A stretch of 64,000 bases of DNA from Dyadobacter sp. 50-39 (GTDB lineage Bacteria; Bacteroidota; Bacteroidia; Cytophagales; Spirosomataceae), in the NCBI GenBank assembly GCA_001898145.1, contig MKSR01000027.1, positions 56,986-120,985 on the forward strand, written 5' to 3'. The notes beneath the pieces were generated by a model that was given only the letters and a program-made list of their open reading frames with translations, did not search any database and had not been told where the DNA came from. A program made the position numbers and the translations under genes. Of this stretch, positions 26,324-34,943 are shown piece after piece (position 1 is the stretch's first letter; each line of letters starts with the position of its first letter).

Positions 26324-27253
26324 ATGGTTATCACCCATTTTCAAATTCATAAACTGCCATTGCTCATGTCAATTTTCTTTCTGATCAGTTGGCAAAAGCG
26401 ATTAAAAGCTCAACCCAACAAACGCCAAGAAGACAGCATAACTGTTGACAAAGCGAGCATTCAGAGACTGCGTTGGGTTCTGGCAGGTCAGGGGCTAGTC
26501 TACGGTGCGAGCACATACGGTCTCAGTAAATCTTGGTACAAGAACCCGCTAACAAATTTTCGTTTTCGGGACGATACAAGCGAGTGGCTTCAAATTGATA
26601 AGGTTGGCCATTTATACTCCTCATATCAGATTGCAAGACACAGCGAGGCGATTTATATCTCGACAGGAATTCCAAGAAAGAGAGCCATTTTGTATTCGGC
26701 ACTCTCAGGAATCATGTTTCTGACTCCGATCGAGATTTTGGATGGATTCTCGCCTGAGTATGGATTTTCGCCCGGCGACATGATAGCTAACGTATTGGGT
26801 TCTTCTATATATGCTATTCAGATGTCCCTTTGGAACGAGCTCCGCGTAAACCCTAAATTTTCCTTTCATTACACTAGTCTCGCGGGGCTTAGGCCCGAGC
26901 TGTTAGGAAGCAGTTTATCGGATCGTTGGTTGAAAGATTACAATGGTCAGACGTACTGGCTATCTGCAAGTCCAGCCTCTTTTTTTGCCGGTAGCAAGTG
27001 GCCGGCTTGGCTGTGTGTTTCGCTTGGGTACGGGATCGGAAACACCATATCTGCAAATATTATCCAAAGTACTCAGATGGGGTACCTTCCGCATAGAGAA
27101 TATTATCTGTCCCTCGATATCGACTTCGGGAAAATCAAATCTAAAAAAAAGTGGGTCAGGGTGGCATCTTTCCTTGCCAATTCAGTAAAAATCCCAGCTC
27201 CTACCCTATTTCTGTGCAAAAAATCATTTGGTGCACGTGCGCTGTATTTCTAA
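26324..27253 (+). CDS. DUF2279 family lipid-envelope-associated protein
   Basis: About 309 residues from the ATG at 26324 (MVITHFQIHKLPLL); an ATG at 26279 or 26366 is also possible. The signal segment ends near LKAQP. The core WLQIDKVGHLYSSYQIARHSE, FLTPIEILDGFSPEYGFSPGDMIANVLG, and YWLSASPASFF is DUF2279, an outer-membrane-associated family of unknown function in Bacteroidota, with the DK-x-GH block always conserved. It follows the metal operon on the same strand and precedes a PAP2 phosphatase gene by 60 bp, suggesting an envelope-lipid theme. Confidence 0.78.
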   Translation: MVITHFQIHKLPLLMSIFFLISWQKRLKAQPNKRQEDSITVDKASIQRLRWVLAGQGLVYGASTYGLSKSWYKNPLTNFRFRDDTSEWLQIDKVGHLYSSYQIARHSEAIYISTGIPRKRAILYSALSGIMFLTPIEILDGFSPEYGFSPGDMIANVLGSSIYAIQMSLWNELRVNPKFSFHYTSLAGLRPELLGSSLSDRWLKDYNGQTYWLSASPASFFAGSKWPAWLCVSLGYGIGNTISANIIQSTQMGYLPHREYYLSLDIDFGKIKSKKKWVRVASFLANSVKIPAPTLFLCKKSFGARALYF

Positions 27254-27313
27254 TACGCTTGCTATCCTGCCAAGGCCCCGTCTGGGCATTACTCATTCGA
27301 AATAGTAATTGAA

Positions 27314-28129
27314 ATGACAACATTTTTGACTTTAATGAAACGTACAAAGACAGAGGTAATATTGAGGCTCTTAATGACCACACTAATCGTGTTTAGCATC
27401 AGCTATGTTGGCTTTTGCCAGGATTCGACACGAATCGACAATCAGTACGCTATTGACTCAACGATTTTGAAGTCAGTCTATAAAAGGCGCTTGCAGCCAT
27501 ACATTCTTTCTGGATCACTCATTGCAGCGGGATCGATTACGTATGCGATTAAGCCGTTCAGAGAATTAGATTATGGGATACGGCACACAATTAATGATCT
27601 TCCCAAGTCCAGGCTGGAAATTGATGACTATACCCAATTTGTCCCGGCTGCGATGGTGTACGGCCTTAATCTCGTTGGATTGAAAGGTAAGCATGGTTTC
27701 TGGGACAGAACAGGGCTGTTGGCTTCTTCACAAATGATAACCGCAGCCTTTGTTTTACCTTCCAAGCGAATAATTGGGCGCACCAGACCAGATTACTCGG
27801 ATAATTATTCGTTCCCGTCGGGACATGCCGCAGTGGCATTTACGTCGGCGCATTTTCTGTTCAAAGAGTATCGCGATACTAATTTTTGGCTAAGTGTGTC
27901 CGGATACCCCATTGCAATATTTACGAGCGTTTTCAGGGTGGTCGAAAGCAGACACTGGGTGAGTGATATTGTGACCGGTGCCGGTATAGGCATATTGTCA
28001 ACCGAACTTGCTTATTTGCTTTATCCCAAGGCTATCAAATTGATAGGAAAGAAACAGAAGCATCGAGCTTTTTTCTCTCCCAGCATTGGTTCAAAAACTG
28101 TTGGATTTACCTTCTCAAAACAATTTTAA
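27314..28129 (+). CDS. PAP2-family membrane phosphatase
   Basis: A 271-residue protein (or 264 from the ATG at 27335, which gives the better signal peptide ending VGFCQ). The three PAP2 phosphatase motifs are complete: KRIIGRTRP (KX6RP), FPSGHAA (PSGH) and ESRHWVSDIVTG (SRX5HXXXD). Family members dephosphorylate lipid phosphates such as undecaprenyl pyrophosphate or phosphatidylglycerophosphate at the periplasmic face. Lies between DUF2279 and bestrophin on the same strand. Confidence 0.88.
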   Translation: MTTFLTLMKRTKTEVILRLLMTTLIVFSISYVGFCQDSTRIDNQYAIDSTILKSVYKRRLQPYILSGSLIAAGSITYAIKPFRELDYGIRHTINDLPKSRLEIDDYTQFVPAAMVYGLNLVGLKGKHGFWDRTGLLASSQMITAAFVLPSKRIIGRTRPDYSDNYSFPSGHAAVAFTSAHFLFKEYRDTNFWLSVSGYPIAIFTSVFRVVESRHWVSDIVTGAGIGILSTELAYLLYPKAIKLIGKKQKHRAFFSPSIGSKTVGFTFSKQF

Positions 28130-28188
28130 CTTATCCACACATTTGAAGTGTAGATTGCTCCCCGTTCAAACAATAAACAATTGATGCT

Positions 28189-29076
28189 ATGTTGATTAAC
28201 AAAAAAATATCTATCAGCTACTTTCTGAACCTGATCAAATGGGATGTCCTGGCGATCACCTTCTATGCAAGTGTGATTGGGACACTTGATCATTTTTCTC
28301 TATTTAAAGAGTTTTCGATTCCATTGAATATTTCAGCATTAATTGGGACACTGGTCTCGTTGTTGCTTGCCTTTAGGACTGCCCAATCCTATGAGCGTTG
28401 GTGGGAAGCGCGTACAGTCTGGGGGGCGATCGTCAATGACAGTCGTACGTTAATCAGGCAGTTGATCCAGTTCTTGCCGCCAGACGAAAAAAAGCAAACT
28501 ATACTTTCTGAATTCGCAGTCAGACAATCGATTTGGTGTTTTGCGTTGGCGGATAATTTGAGAAAAGTGTCACCTTCGCCGTTTGTGGCCGAATATCTGG
28601 ATGCTAATAATCTACACGACAACCATCTCACTAATCAGCTACTGACCCGACACGCCGAAAGGCTGGGTGTGTTGGCAAACAAGTATAATTTGAATGCCAT
28701 TAAGCAGGCTCAAATCGATAACACACTGGCCCGATTAACAGACTCGATGGGAAAATGCGAGCGTATCAAAAATACGGTGTTCCCGCGCGCCTATAGTCTA
28801 TTAATTCATTTTTTGATTTACGTGCTGATGACAATCCTTCCTTTCGGGTTGGATGACAATCACGCTATCCTGGAAATTCTGATGGTGATTCTGGTTCCAG
28901 TGCTACTGATCGCGATTGAGAAAACTGCAATTGTCATGCAAGATCCGTTCGAAAATAGACCAACAGATACCCCTATGACAACTTTGTCAATAAATATTGA
29001 AAGAAATCTTTTGGAGATGGTATCGATGCCTGTTCCGCAAAGGGATAGTAAATCGGGGACTTATTACCTGCTTTGA
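28189..29076 (+). CDS. Bestrophin-family anion channel
   Basis: A 295-residue integral membrane protein of the bestrophin/RFP-TM family. The signature LLLAFRTAQSYERWWEARTVWGAIVNDSR (cut into LAFRTAQSYERWWEAR and the following stretch) lies at residues about 62-90, and the C-terminal DPFENRPTDTPM with TLSINIERNLLEM is typical. Bacterial homologues form pentameric channels. It follows the PAP2 gene by 59 bp in the same direction. Confidence 0.88.
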   Translation: MLINKKISISYFLNLIKWDVLAITFYASVIGTLDHFSLFKEFSIPLNISALIGTLVSLLLAFRTAQSYERWWEARTVWGAIVNDSRTLIRQLIQFLPPDEKKQTILSEFAVRQSIWCFALADNLRKVSPSPFVAEYLDANNLHDNHLTNQLLTRHAERLGVLANKYNLNAIKQAQIDNTLARLTDSMGKCERIKNTVFPRAYSLLIHFLIYVLMTILPFGLDDNHAILEILMVILVPVLLIAIEKTAIVMQDPFENRPTDTPMTTLSINIERNLLEMVSMPVPQRDSKSGTYYLL

Positions 29077-29179
29077 GCCAATCCGTGGTTGTAGCTATAA
29101 GAGTGATGCATCGGCTTTGCTTTCTCTTGCCATTGCCGGGCACTAGTTTGCATATTATCTCTACTATCGGCGTATCGGT

Positions 29180-29398
29180 ATGAGTTCAAAAAGCAGAAGG
29201 GTTATTCCCAATGAAAATAATCGGCACAAGCCAAGAAAATCACCGTATAGGGAATTTACAAAGATGCCAAAGCGACCAGCTGAGTCACTCTTGACCCGGC
29301 TGATGTATTTCATTTTAGCCATTGTGCTAGTCGGAGGAATACTGATCCTATTTAGGCACTTGATATTGCACTTCCTACTCTTCGAATGGCCAAAATAG
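29180..29398 (+). CDS. Small single-TM hypothetical protein
   Basis: 72 residues: a basic N-terminal half (SSKSRRVIPNENNRHKPRK) followed by one hydrophobic helix (LMYFILAIVLVGGILILF) and a short tail. No family recognised. It converges with the ZIP gene (stops 15 bp apart). Basic juxtamembrane sequence suggests N-in topology. Confidence 0.5.
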   Translation: MSSKSRRVIPNENNRHKPRKSPYREFTKMPKRPAESLLTRLMYFILAIVLVGGILILFRHLILHFLLFEWPK

Positions 29399-29413
29399 TA
29401 TCAAAAAACTACA

Positions 29414-30136
29414 TTAGAGCATCATTCCCAAGATCATGAAGATTAGAAAGCCGGTAAAAAAGGATGTAGTAAACAGCGCGGTCTCCTTCTGCTGATGTGC
29501 TTCAACCAACAGTTCCTCGGTAACAAGGAACAGTAATGCCGCAGATCCAAAAGAAAGAATTAATTCAAGTACGTTCTCTGATGTATTGTGAAGTATTAGT
29601 AGTCCAGATATAGAGCCCAAAATAAAGATCGACGCTAGTCCAGAGAGTGTGAGATAGATTACTTTTCTCGAAGACGTCGATTCAAGGATCGATGTTACCG
29701 TAGCGATACCGAGCGATAGACACTCCAGGGCCAATGCCACCGCTAACAGTACTCCTTCTTTTTGTCCCGCTGCGAATCCGATACCCAATAGCATTCCGTC
29801 AATTAGCAAATCAATGCCGATCCCAATTATCACACCAATGGGGAATACTCGTCTGCTATCATTGTTTTTTCCAGACTCAATTTTTCCCGTCAAATTTTTG
29901 ATTACTAGCATCGCAGCGACGCCACTCGAAAACCCAATAATGATCGATTTCGCATCGTGTATCTTGATCATATCAGGCAGCAGCTCAACGGCTACGACGG
30001 AAAACACTACGCCGGCCGCGAAGTGGAGGATAACGCTTTTTAAGGCGGTACTCGGTGGCTTAAGAAAGGCAATGACTCCGCCGATAAACCACAATAGTAC
30101 GGGAATGAAAATAAAAATGATCTCCTTGTATGACAT
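29414..30136 (-). CDS. ZIP-family metal transporter
   Basis: A 240-residue eight-helix protein. ZIP hallmarks are HFAAGVVFSVVAVELLPD (TM2-like) and GIDLLIDGMLLGIGFAAGQ with LALECLSLGIATV (TM4-TM5 equivalents); the usual His residues of TM4/5 are replaced by Asp and Glu (IDLLIDG, ALECLS), so metal preference may differ from zinc ZIPs. Expected to move divalent metals into the cytoplasm. Last gene of a reverse-strand operon with the membrane protein at 30140 (3-bp gap) and the DUF6660 gene. Confidence 0.82.
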   Translation of the reverse strand: MSYKEIIFIFIPVLLWFIGGVIAFLKPPSTALKSVILHFAAGVVFSVVAVELLPDMIKIHDAKSIIIGFSSGVAAMLVIKNLTGKIESGKNNDSRRVFPIGVIIGIGIDLLIDGMLLGIGFAAGQKEGVLLAVALALECLSLGIATVTSILESTSSRKVIYLTLSGLASIFILGSISGLLILHNTSENVLELILSFGSAALLFLVTEELLVEAHQQKETALFTTSFFTGFLIFMILGMML

Positions 30137-30139
30137 TTC

Positions 30140-30601
30140 TTACCGCTCAAATTTCAAGTACCTGTTACATACCAAGGCGAGCACGGCACTTAGCAAAATG
30201 CTAGAAATCATCGTTTGCGCCGATATGAATCCACCTTTCAGATGGTTGTCAATTATCATGCCGCTCCATATAAATAGGCATAATTTTAATGATATCAGGC
30301 GTTTTCCTAGATAGATACTGCAAAAGAAGGCTCCACTGAGGGCAAGCGTAATATGTCCAGAAAGGAAATGTTGTGAAATCTGGTTAATGATTACAACGAC
30401 TAGTCCAGACATTGTCTCTACCATGAATAGGGAAGCGAAGATCCTGGTTAGTTCCAACCGATTGTATTTAATAATCAACAGGACGATGAAACAATATAAT
30501 GGAATCCAAACATAAAAATTGCTTAAATAAGTCGGGATAAAGCCGATGTTCAGATGTTTGGGTGTGACAATGAACTGATGCAAATTTTGATCTATTACCA
30601 T
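30140..30601 (-). CDS. Small membrane protein, possibly degenerate PAP2-like
   Basis: A 153-residue protein with four to five hydrophobic helices. The segment QHFLSGHITLALSGAFF resembles the PAP2 motif PSGH with its proline replaced, and DNHLKGGFISA lies about 45 residues later where PAP2 motif 3 would be, but the N-terminal KX6RP motif is missing. I regard it as PAP2-like fold at best. It sits 3 bp before the ZIP gene and is probably co-transcribed with it. Confidence 0.55.
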   Translation of the reverse strand: MVIDQNLHQFIVTPKHLNIGFIPTYLSNFYVWIPLYCFIVLLIIKYNRLELTRIFASLFMVETMSGLVVVIINQISQHFLSGHITLALSGAFFCSIYLGKRLISLKLCLFIWSGMIIDNHLKGGFISAQTMISSILLSAVLALVCNRYLKFER

Positions 30602-30763
30602 ATGCCATATATGTAAATGGGCAGCAACACCTGGGCGGACTATGCCATTTCAGCCATTCCGGGCCGTGGGCGCATAGTCGAGCTAAGGTCTTAATGTTAT
30701 GATTGACGTATTTAAAGCGGTAAGCAGTGCCAGTAGCAATCGGGCAACTCAGTTAAGGAAGAT

Positions 30764-31084
30764 TTAGAGTCTTGGCGGTTGCCAGATGGAGGCTAATTCG
30801 GAGCTAGCCTCAAAGCGCAGGTAGTAGAAGGCGGAAACATGATCGAGTGTAAGTGCTCGATTCTGTTGCGTTGGCTCAACTCTCTGATGTAACAAAGTGC
30901 TTGCACAGCATACACAGTTACAGAATGGTGTACACAGATCGGGCAGATGATGATCCGATTTCCCTTCAGTTTCTATTTTTTTATTAAATGATGCTTGTGA
31001 AGGACCTGACACTTTATCTGTACATGGCGCGCAAGCAAGTACCACAGTATAGATTATCATTAATATGAGAGCAATCCGCATCAT
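30764..31084 (-). CDS. DUF6660 family small secreted cysteine-rich protein (second copy)
   Basis: A 106-residue paralogue of the protein at 15831. Signal segment MRIALILMIIYTVVLACAPC, linker with His residues (SDHHLPD), the cluster LCTPFCNCVCC, and the same C-terminal IWQPPRL. The start has two adjacent ATG codons. It heads the reverse-strand unit with the membrane protein and ZIP transporter (163-bp gap to the next gene). Metal binding is inferred from the cysteine cluster and from placement with metal transporters. Confidence 0.75.
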   Translation of the reverse strand: MMRIALILMIIYTVVLACAPCTDKVSGPSQASFNKKIETEGKSDHHLPDLCTPFCNCVCCASTLLHQRVEPTQQNRALTLDHVSAFYYLRFEASSELASIWQPPRL

Positions 31085-31087
31085 CTC

Positions 31088-31126
31088 GCAAATTTACACT
31101 AAGAACTCATGCAACAGGTAGGCAAA
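31088..31126 (-). promoter_or_regulatory. Second copy of the DUF6660 two-block promoter
   Basis: On the reverse strand: TTTGCCTACCTGTTGCAT (31126-31109), a 10-bp gap, TGTAAATTTGC (31098-31088) and 3 bp to the ATG. It matches the block at 15788-15827 base for base in both conserved parts while the 10-bp gap differs, which points to selection and common regulation of the Czc and ZIP operons. Confidence 0.7.
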
Positions 31127-31187
31127 TGAAAACAGTTGATTAACCTAAGATGCAGTTGTGAGTACGGTTGAAAAAACAATTGATGAC

Positions 31188-32021
31188 TTAAAAGGTTAAA
31201 TCATTGATGCGGGTTTGATTGCTAAAATTATACTGATATGTTGAAAAGCTAGAATCGGAAACCTGTTGAACTATACGATAGCCGCGATAAGGCGTACCCC
31301 AGCTACTGCCGAAATGTCCGTCAAACAAAATTGCCTGTTGACCTACCATTATACCTGTATCTTTTGAGTGGTCATGGCCATGAAAAATGGCACGTATATT
31401 CGAGTAACGGGAAATAACTTTTGGTATTTCAGGGCATTCCTGGGTGGTGTTAACTCGAAAGTACGGTATATGCATAAATAGGAACGTGGGATCACTTTTG
31501 CCAACACTCTGCATCATCTTCTCGATCCAAATTGGATTTCCACATAGCGTATCGCCAGCCTGGTTTGAAGTATCTACCAGTAACAGAGTAAAGTTTTTTC
31601 TGGAAATAATTTGATTAGGGGGATATCCCCAGACCGATTCCCAAACCTGGTCCGAGACCCTATCATGGTTACCTCTTGTAACAAAATATGGGCAAGGGAG
31701 CTTATCGAGATATGCTTTGGCTTCATCAAGTAAATTTGTTGCTGTTCTATGAACTATGTCGCCATTGATTACTGTGAAGTGGAGTGGGGAAGCTTTGTGT
31801 TCTTTTGTAAGTGCAGTTATCAGGTCTTCAAAGTTTTGTCTCCAAGGGGTGCCAGTTTCCCCATAATGCCCGTCAGATGCGACTGCGAAGCGAATTAAGT
31901 TTTCTAGGGGCACCGTTTTTGTTTCAGACCGGCATGCCAAGGTCAAACTCGAAAATGCGCCGGCAGAGAGAAGTTTGATAGTCTGCCGACGGTTCATCAA
32001 GTTCAGAATGGGCTCACCCAT
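31188..32021 (-). CDS. Exported metallophosphoesterase
   Basis: A 277-residue calcineurin-like phosphoesterase. Metal-ligand motifs are SDGHYG (DxH), NGDIV (GD), RGNHD (GNHD), MHIPYFR (H) and HGHDHS (GHxH). The N-terminus MNRRQTIKLLSAG has a twin-arginine-like motif followed by a lipobox-like LTLAC, so it is probably a Tat-exported lipoprotein; the true start may be the ATG before NRRQT (nine residues in). Family substrates range from phosphodiesters to nucleotides. It lies 8 bp after the sigma-factor operon's last gene on the same strand. Confidence 0.82.
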   Translation of the reverse strand: MGEPILNLMNRRQTIKLLSAGAFSSLTLACRSETKTVPLENLIRFAVASDGHYGETGTPWRQNFEDLITALTKEHKASPLHFTVINGDIVHRTATNLLDEAKAYLDKLPCPYFVTRGNHDRVSDQVWESVWGYPPNQIISRKNFTLLLVDTSNQAGDTLCGNPIWIEKMMQSVGKSDPTFLFMHIPYFRVNTTQECPEIPKVISRYSNIRAIFHGHDHSKDTGIMVGQQAILFDGHFGSSWGTPYRGYRIVQQVSDSSFSTYQYNFSNQTRINDLTF

Positions 32022-32029
32022 AGTTTTTC

Positions 32030-33445
32030 TTAATTTATCGAATAAAGTAACTGAATTTTAGCTCCAAGGGAAAGATCCTTTTTCTCATAATCTGCCGTTC
32101 TTAATCCGCAACCGAGTGTTGGGGTCACCCGGACATGTATCCGGTTCCAGGTCCTCTCAACTCCAGCCATAGCAGAAACTGAGTTCAAAACGGGCCCATC
32201 GACCGTTGAGCGGTGCACTTTCTTGCCCAGCGAGGTATTGAGCTTCTGAAATTCGTAATGAGTCTTTCCGGAAGAGTAAACATTGAATTTTGTTCCCGCG
32301 CCAACTATAAATGCCCAGTTTGACGTGATGCGATGGCGATATGTCAGTATTATTGGGACTCGCAGGATTTGGTAGCTTTGTTTGATGTTGAGAAGTTCTA
32401 TCTCTTTATCCACGCTAGGCTCGTATAAGTTTCGGAAGTTTACACCTGTCTGCTGTGTGAATTGTTCTGCTGTATGGTATCGGGCGCCCTTAACGCGCGT
32501 CCAATTAAGGCCTGTTTGAACACTCCATTTTTTTCCTAAACTTATTTCAGCAATCAGTGAGGATCCAATTTGCTCTTTGATCGCATCCAAAGCAATTCCC
32601 ACATTGATGTTGGGACTTGATACACGTTTTGATGGTTCAACAATTTCACCGTATCTGTCTGCCGGGGGTATCTCGCCTACTGTATTGGGCTCTGATGCAG
32701 GTGTGAATAGATCTTTGTTCTCTTCTATGTTTATACTATCAGACATGAATGAATGATTTGTCTGATCTCGATGGTATTGTTCTGAATCATATCCGGCCGG
32801 CACAGCCACTAGGTTTGACGGCTGTTGCCGAGCCGGTATGAAAGCTAGCATTAAGGCATTATGCTTTTGTGTATCAATGTTCGAATCATAACCGACGGGC
32901 AAGAATTCCCGATTAAGGGCCCATTGCCACGTCGGCACAAAGTTTATATTGGCGAAAGCCTCCTGGTAAGTGTGTGTGGGTGGACCGGAAACGTTGAGTA
33001 AAGAAAGTGCGATTGACTGTGGATTTCTGTGGGTAGTGTTGTTGAAGTGAATTCGTTTAGCTTCGATTACGGGAATCGAGGTGTTAGTAGCAACTGGTCC
33101 GGTCTGCAACGGAGAAATTTTAGTGCTGAAACCACTATTCGCTGAGACCAATCGTTGTCCATTCCTTTTCAAACGATTACTGCTTTTGCTCCTCTTTTCT
33201 TGTAGGTTTATAGTAAGTTTATCCTTTATATCACCTCTGTGGTATTTTATATATCCGATCGACGTAATGAGCATTGTTGCTACTAGACCATACACGAAAA
33301 GAAATGTTGCAGAACTCCTATTTGCGTCCTTCTCTACGCCGACCACGAAGCGAAAGATAGTGTCAACTTCACTTTCCTTAGCTTTTTGGAGACTCACATC
33401 CAGCAACTTGCCTCGAATCTCATCGTCAAATTCCTCAGTTTCCAT
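32030..33445 (-). CDS. Single-TM protein with C-terminal outer-membrane beta-barrel-like domain, probable anti-sigma partner
   Basis: A 471-residue protein. An N-terminal soluble part (residues 1-45) is followed by one TM helix (FLFVYGLVATMLITSIGYI), a long disordered polar region, and from about residue 285 a beta-strand-rich domain with the porin/PorT-like alternation (VGIALDAIKEQIGSS, TGLNWTRVKGA, WAFIVGAGTKFNVY). Its start overlaps the ECF sigma gene by 11 bp. In Bacteroidota, proteins in this position are commonly anti-sigma factors; the N-terminal domain could bind sigma. The combination of an inner-membrane anchor and a barrel-like domain in one chain is odd. Confidence 0.65.
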   Translation of the reverse strand: METEEFDDEIRGKLLDVSLQKAKESEVDTIFRFVVGVEKDANRSSATFLFVYGLVATMLITSIGYIKYHRGDIKDKLTINLQEKRSKSSNRLKRNGQRLVSANSGFSTKISPLQTGPVATNTSIPVIEAKRIHFNNTTHRNPQSIALSLLNVSGPPTHTYQEAFANINFVPTWQWALNREFLPVGYDSNIDTQKHNALMLAFIPARQQPSNLVAVPAGYDSEQYHRDQTNHSFMSDSINIEENKDLFTPASEPNTVGEIPPADRYGEIVEPSKRVSSPNINVGIALDAIKEQIGSSLIAEISLGKKWSVQTGLNWTRVKGARYHTAEQFTQQTGVNFRNLYEPSVDKEIELLNIKQSYQILRVPIILTYRHRITSNWAFIVGAGTKFNVYSSGKTHYEFQKLNTSLGKKVHRSTVDGPVLNSVSAMAGVERTWNRIHVRVTPTLGCGLRTADYEKKDLSLGAKIQLLYSIN

Positions 33446-34088
33446 TGGACCTTTTATTTGGACAGTTGTATAGTTGATACAAGTCTGGATGACAGGCCTT
33501 GATCATAGTCTGCAGTTTTTTTCTCGCATCTCGAAGGTTGGACTTGGAGGTTCCTTCTTGAATGCCAAGCATCCCGGCGATTTCCTTATGAGAATATCCA
33601 TCGACAACAAATAGAGTAAAGACAACCCTGTAGGCCGGGGGGAGCCCTTGGATTAATTCAAGAATCTCTTCTGAAGTTATAGCACTAATGGTATCGATAT
33701 TCACATCAGCTACATCAATATCACCAAGTTCTTCGGTATTAAGTTGCCATTGCAAATTTTTCCGATGGTAACTAATAGCCGTATTGATGATGATTTTTCG
33801 AAACCATGACTTGAAAGGAAAGCTTACATCGTACTGCTTCAGATTCAAAAAAACTTTCAGAAATGAATCGTTGATAATCTCTTCGGCTTCCTCTCGATTA
33901 GCTGAATACCTTACTGCCACGCTTTTTGCATATCCTGCGAAATGGCGGATCAGGCAGCGTTGCGCTTGTGGATTCCTGAGTTTACAGGCTTCAAGGACAC
34001 TATTCAGGTCCTGTTCATCGAATTTAGACTTCCTTTTGAACAGCAAGGTCAATAAGTAACGGCAAGATCTGTTTGAATTAATTATCAA
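33435..34088 (-). CDS. ECF-type RNA polymerase sigma factor
   Basis: A 217-residue sigma-70 family protein. Region 2 is ALIRHFAGYAKSVAVRYS-like, with AEEIINDSFLKVFLNLKQYD (region 2.1-2.2) and FKSWFRKIIINTAISYHRK (2.3-2.4); region 4 is LPPAYRVVFTLFVVDGYSHKEIAGMLG followed by GTSKSNLRDARKKLQ, a clear helix-turn-helix. It overlaps its partner gene downstream. It probably controls a small regulon including this operon; the targets are not visible here. Confidence 0.88.
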   Translation of the reverse strand: MIINSNRSCRYLLTLLFKRKSKFDEQDLNSVLEACKLRNPQAQRCLIRHFAGYAKSVAVRYSANREEAEEIINDSFLKVFLNLKQYDVSFPFKSWFRKIIINTAISYHRKNLQWQLNTEELGDIDVADVNIDTISAITSEEILELIQGLPPAYRVVFTLFVVDGYSHKEIAGMLGIQEGTSKSNLRDARKKLQTMIKACHPDLYQLYNCPNKRSNGN

Positions 34089-34280
34089 AGCCTAGTACGC
34101 AGTTTTATCCTGAAAGGTGGGGTCTTGTATTAATTTTTTCGCGGCGGACCCAGCATCGATATTATGAGGTAACTAAAGTGAGTTTTTTTGGTCTATAACC
34201 CCACCTTTCTATCCCGTTGAACGTAATTGCGTATAGTTATAAGGGCTATTGTTAGACAAGGATGGGCAAATTAGAAGAGT

Positions 34281-34895
34281 TTGATTATGACTTATCAAGA
34301 ATTAGGAACATTTTGCAAGAACTATGTAGCCCAGCTGTACGCAGGCCGAACCGACAAGTTTCTCATATTTCATAATCTAGCTCACACTTGCCGGGTGGTA
34401 GAGCGGGCAGAGCAGATCCTTTCTTACTATCAACTCCCTGATCGTGAAAGATTTGTAGTCATCGCTGCTGCACTTTTCCATGATGTCGGTTATCTGTACA
34501 ACGATTTAGTTGCCCATGAGGAAACAGGTGCTGCTGTAGCTAACAAGTTATTGCAAAGCCAGAACGTGGACGAAGAGGACATTTTGGAGGTTTTGGGTTG
34601 TATTTTGGCAACGAGCCTACCCCAGCATCCAACAGGGCTTTTGCAGTCGATAGTTTGTGATGCGGATCTTTTTCATCTTGGGACGTCAGAATTCTTTCCA
34701 CGGGATGCATTAATGCTTGCGGAGACGGAAGTGAGGAAAGGAATCAAAATTGCGCCTCGAACATGGATTGAATCGACAATAGAATTGATGGAAAATCATC
34801 ACTTTCATACGCAGTACTGCAAAATGTTGCTAGATGGGCCGAAGGGAACAAATTTGGAGAAATTGAAAATTAAATTGGAACAGATACCCGAATAG
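34281..34895 (+). CDS. HD-domain phosphohydrolase
   Basis: A 204-residue HD-superfamily protein (an ATG two codons in is an alternative start). Metal ligands: NLAHTCRVVERA (first His), ALFHDVGYLYND (HD pair) and VCDADLFHLG (distal Asp). This order fits predicted phosphohydrolases of the HD/PDEase family acting on nucleotides. Divergent from the sigma factor with a 190-bp spacer. Substrate unknown. Confidence 0.8.
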   Translation: MIMTYQELGTFCKNYVAQLYAGRTDKFLIFHNLAHTCRVVERAEQILSYYQLPDRERFVVIAAALFHDVGYLYNDLVAHEETGAAVANKLLQSQNVDEEDILEVLGCILATSLPQHPTGLLQSIVCDADLFHLGTSEFFPRDALMLAETEVRKGIKIAPRTWIESTIELMENHHFHTQYCKMLLDGPKGTNLEKLKIKLEQIPE

Positions 34896-34943
34896 TCTTT
34901 TGTTCTGTGTTTATATTCATGGATATATGTTTTCCGACGATAT

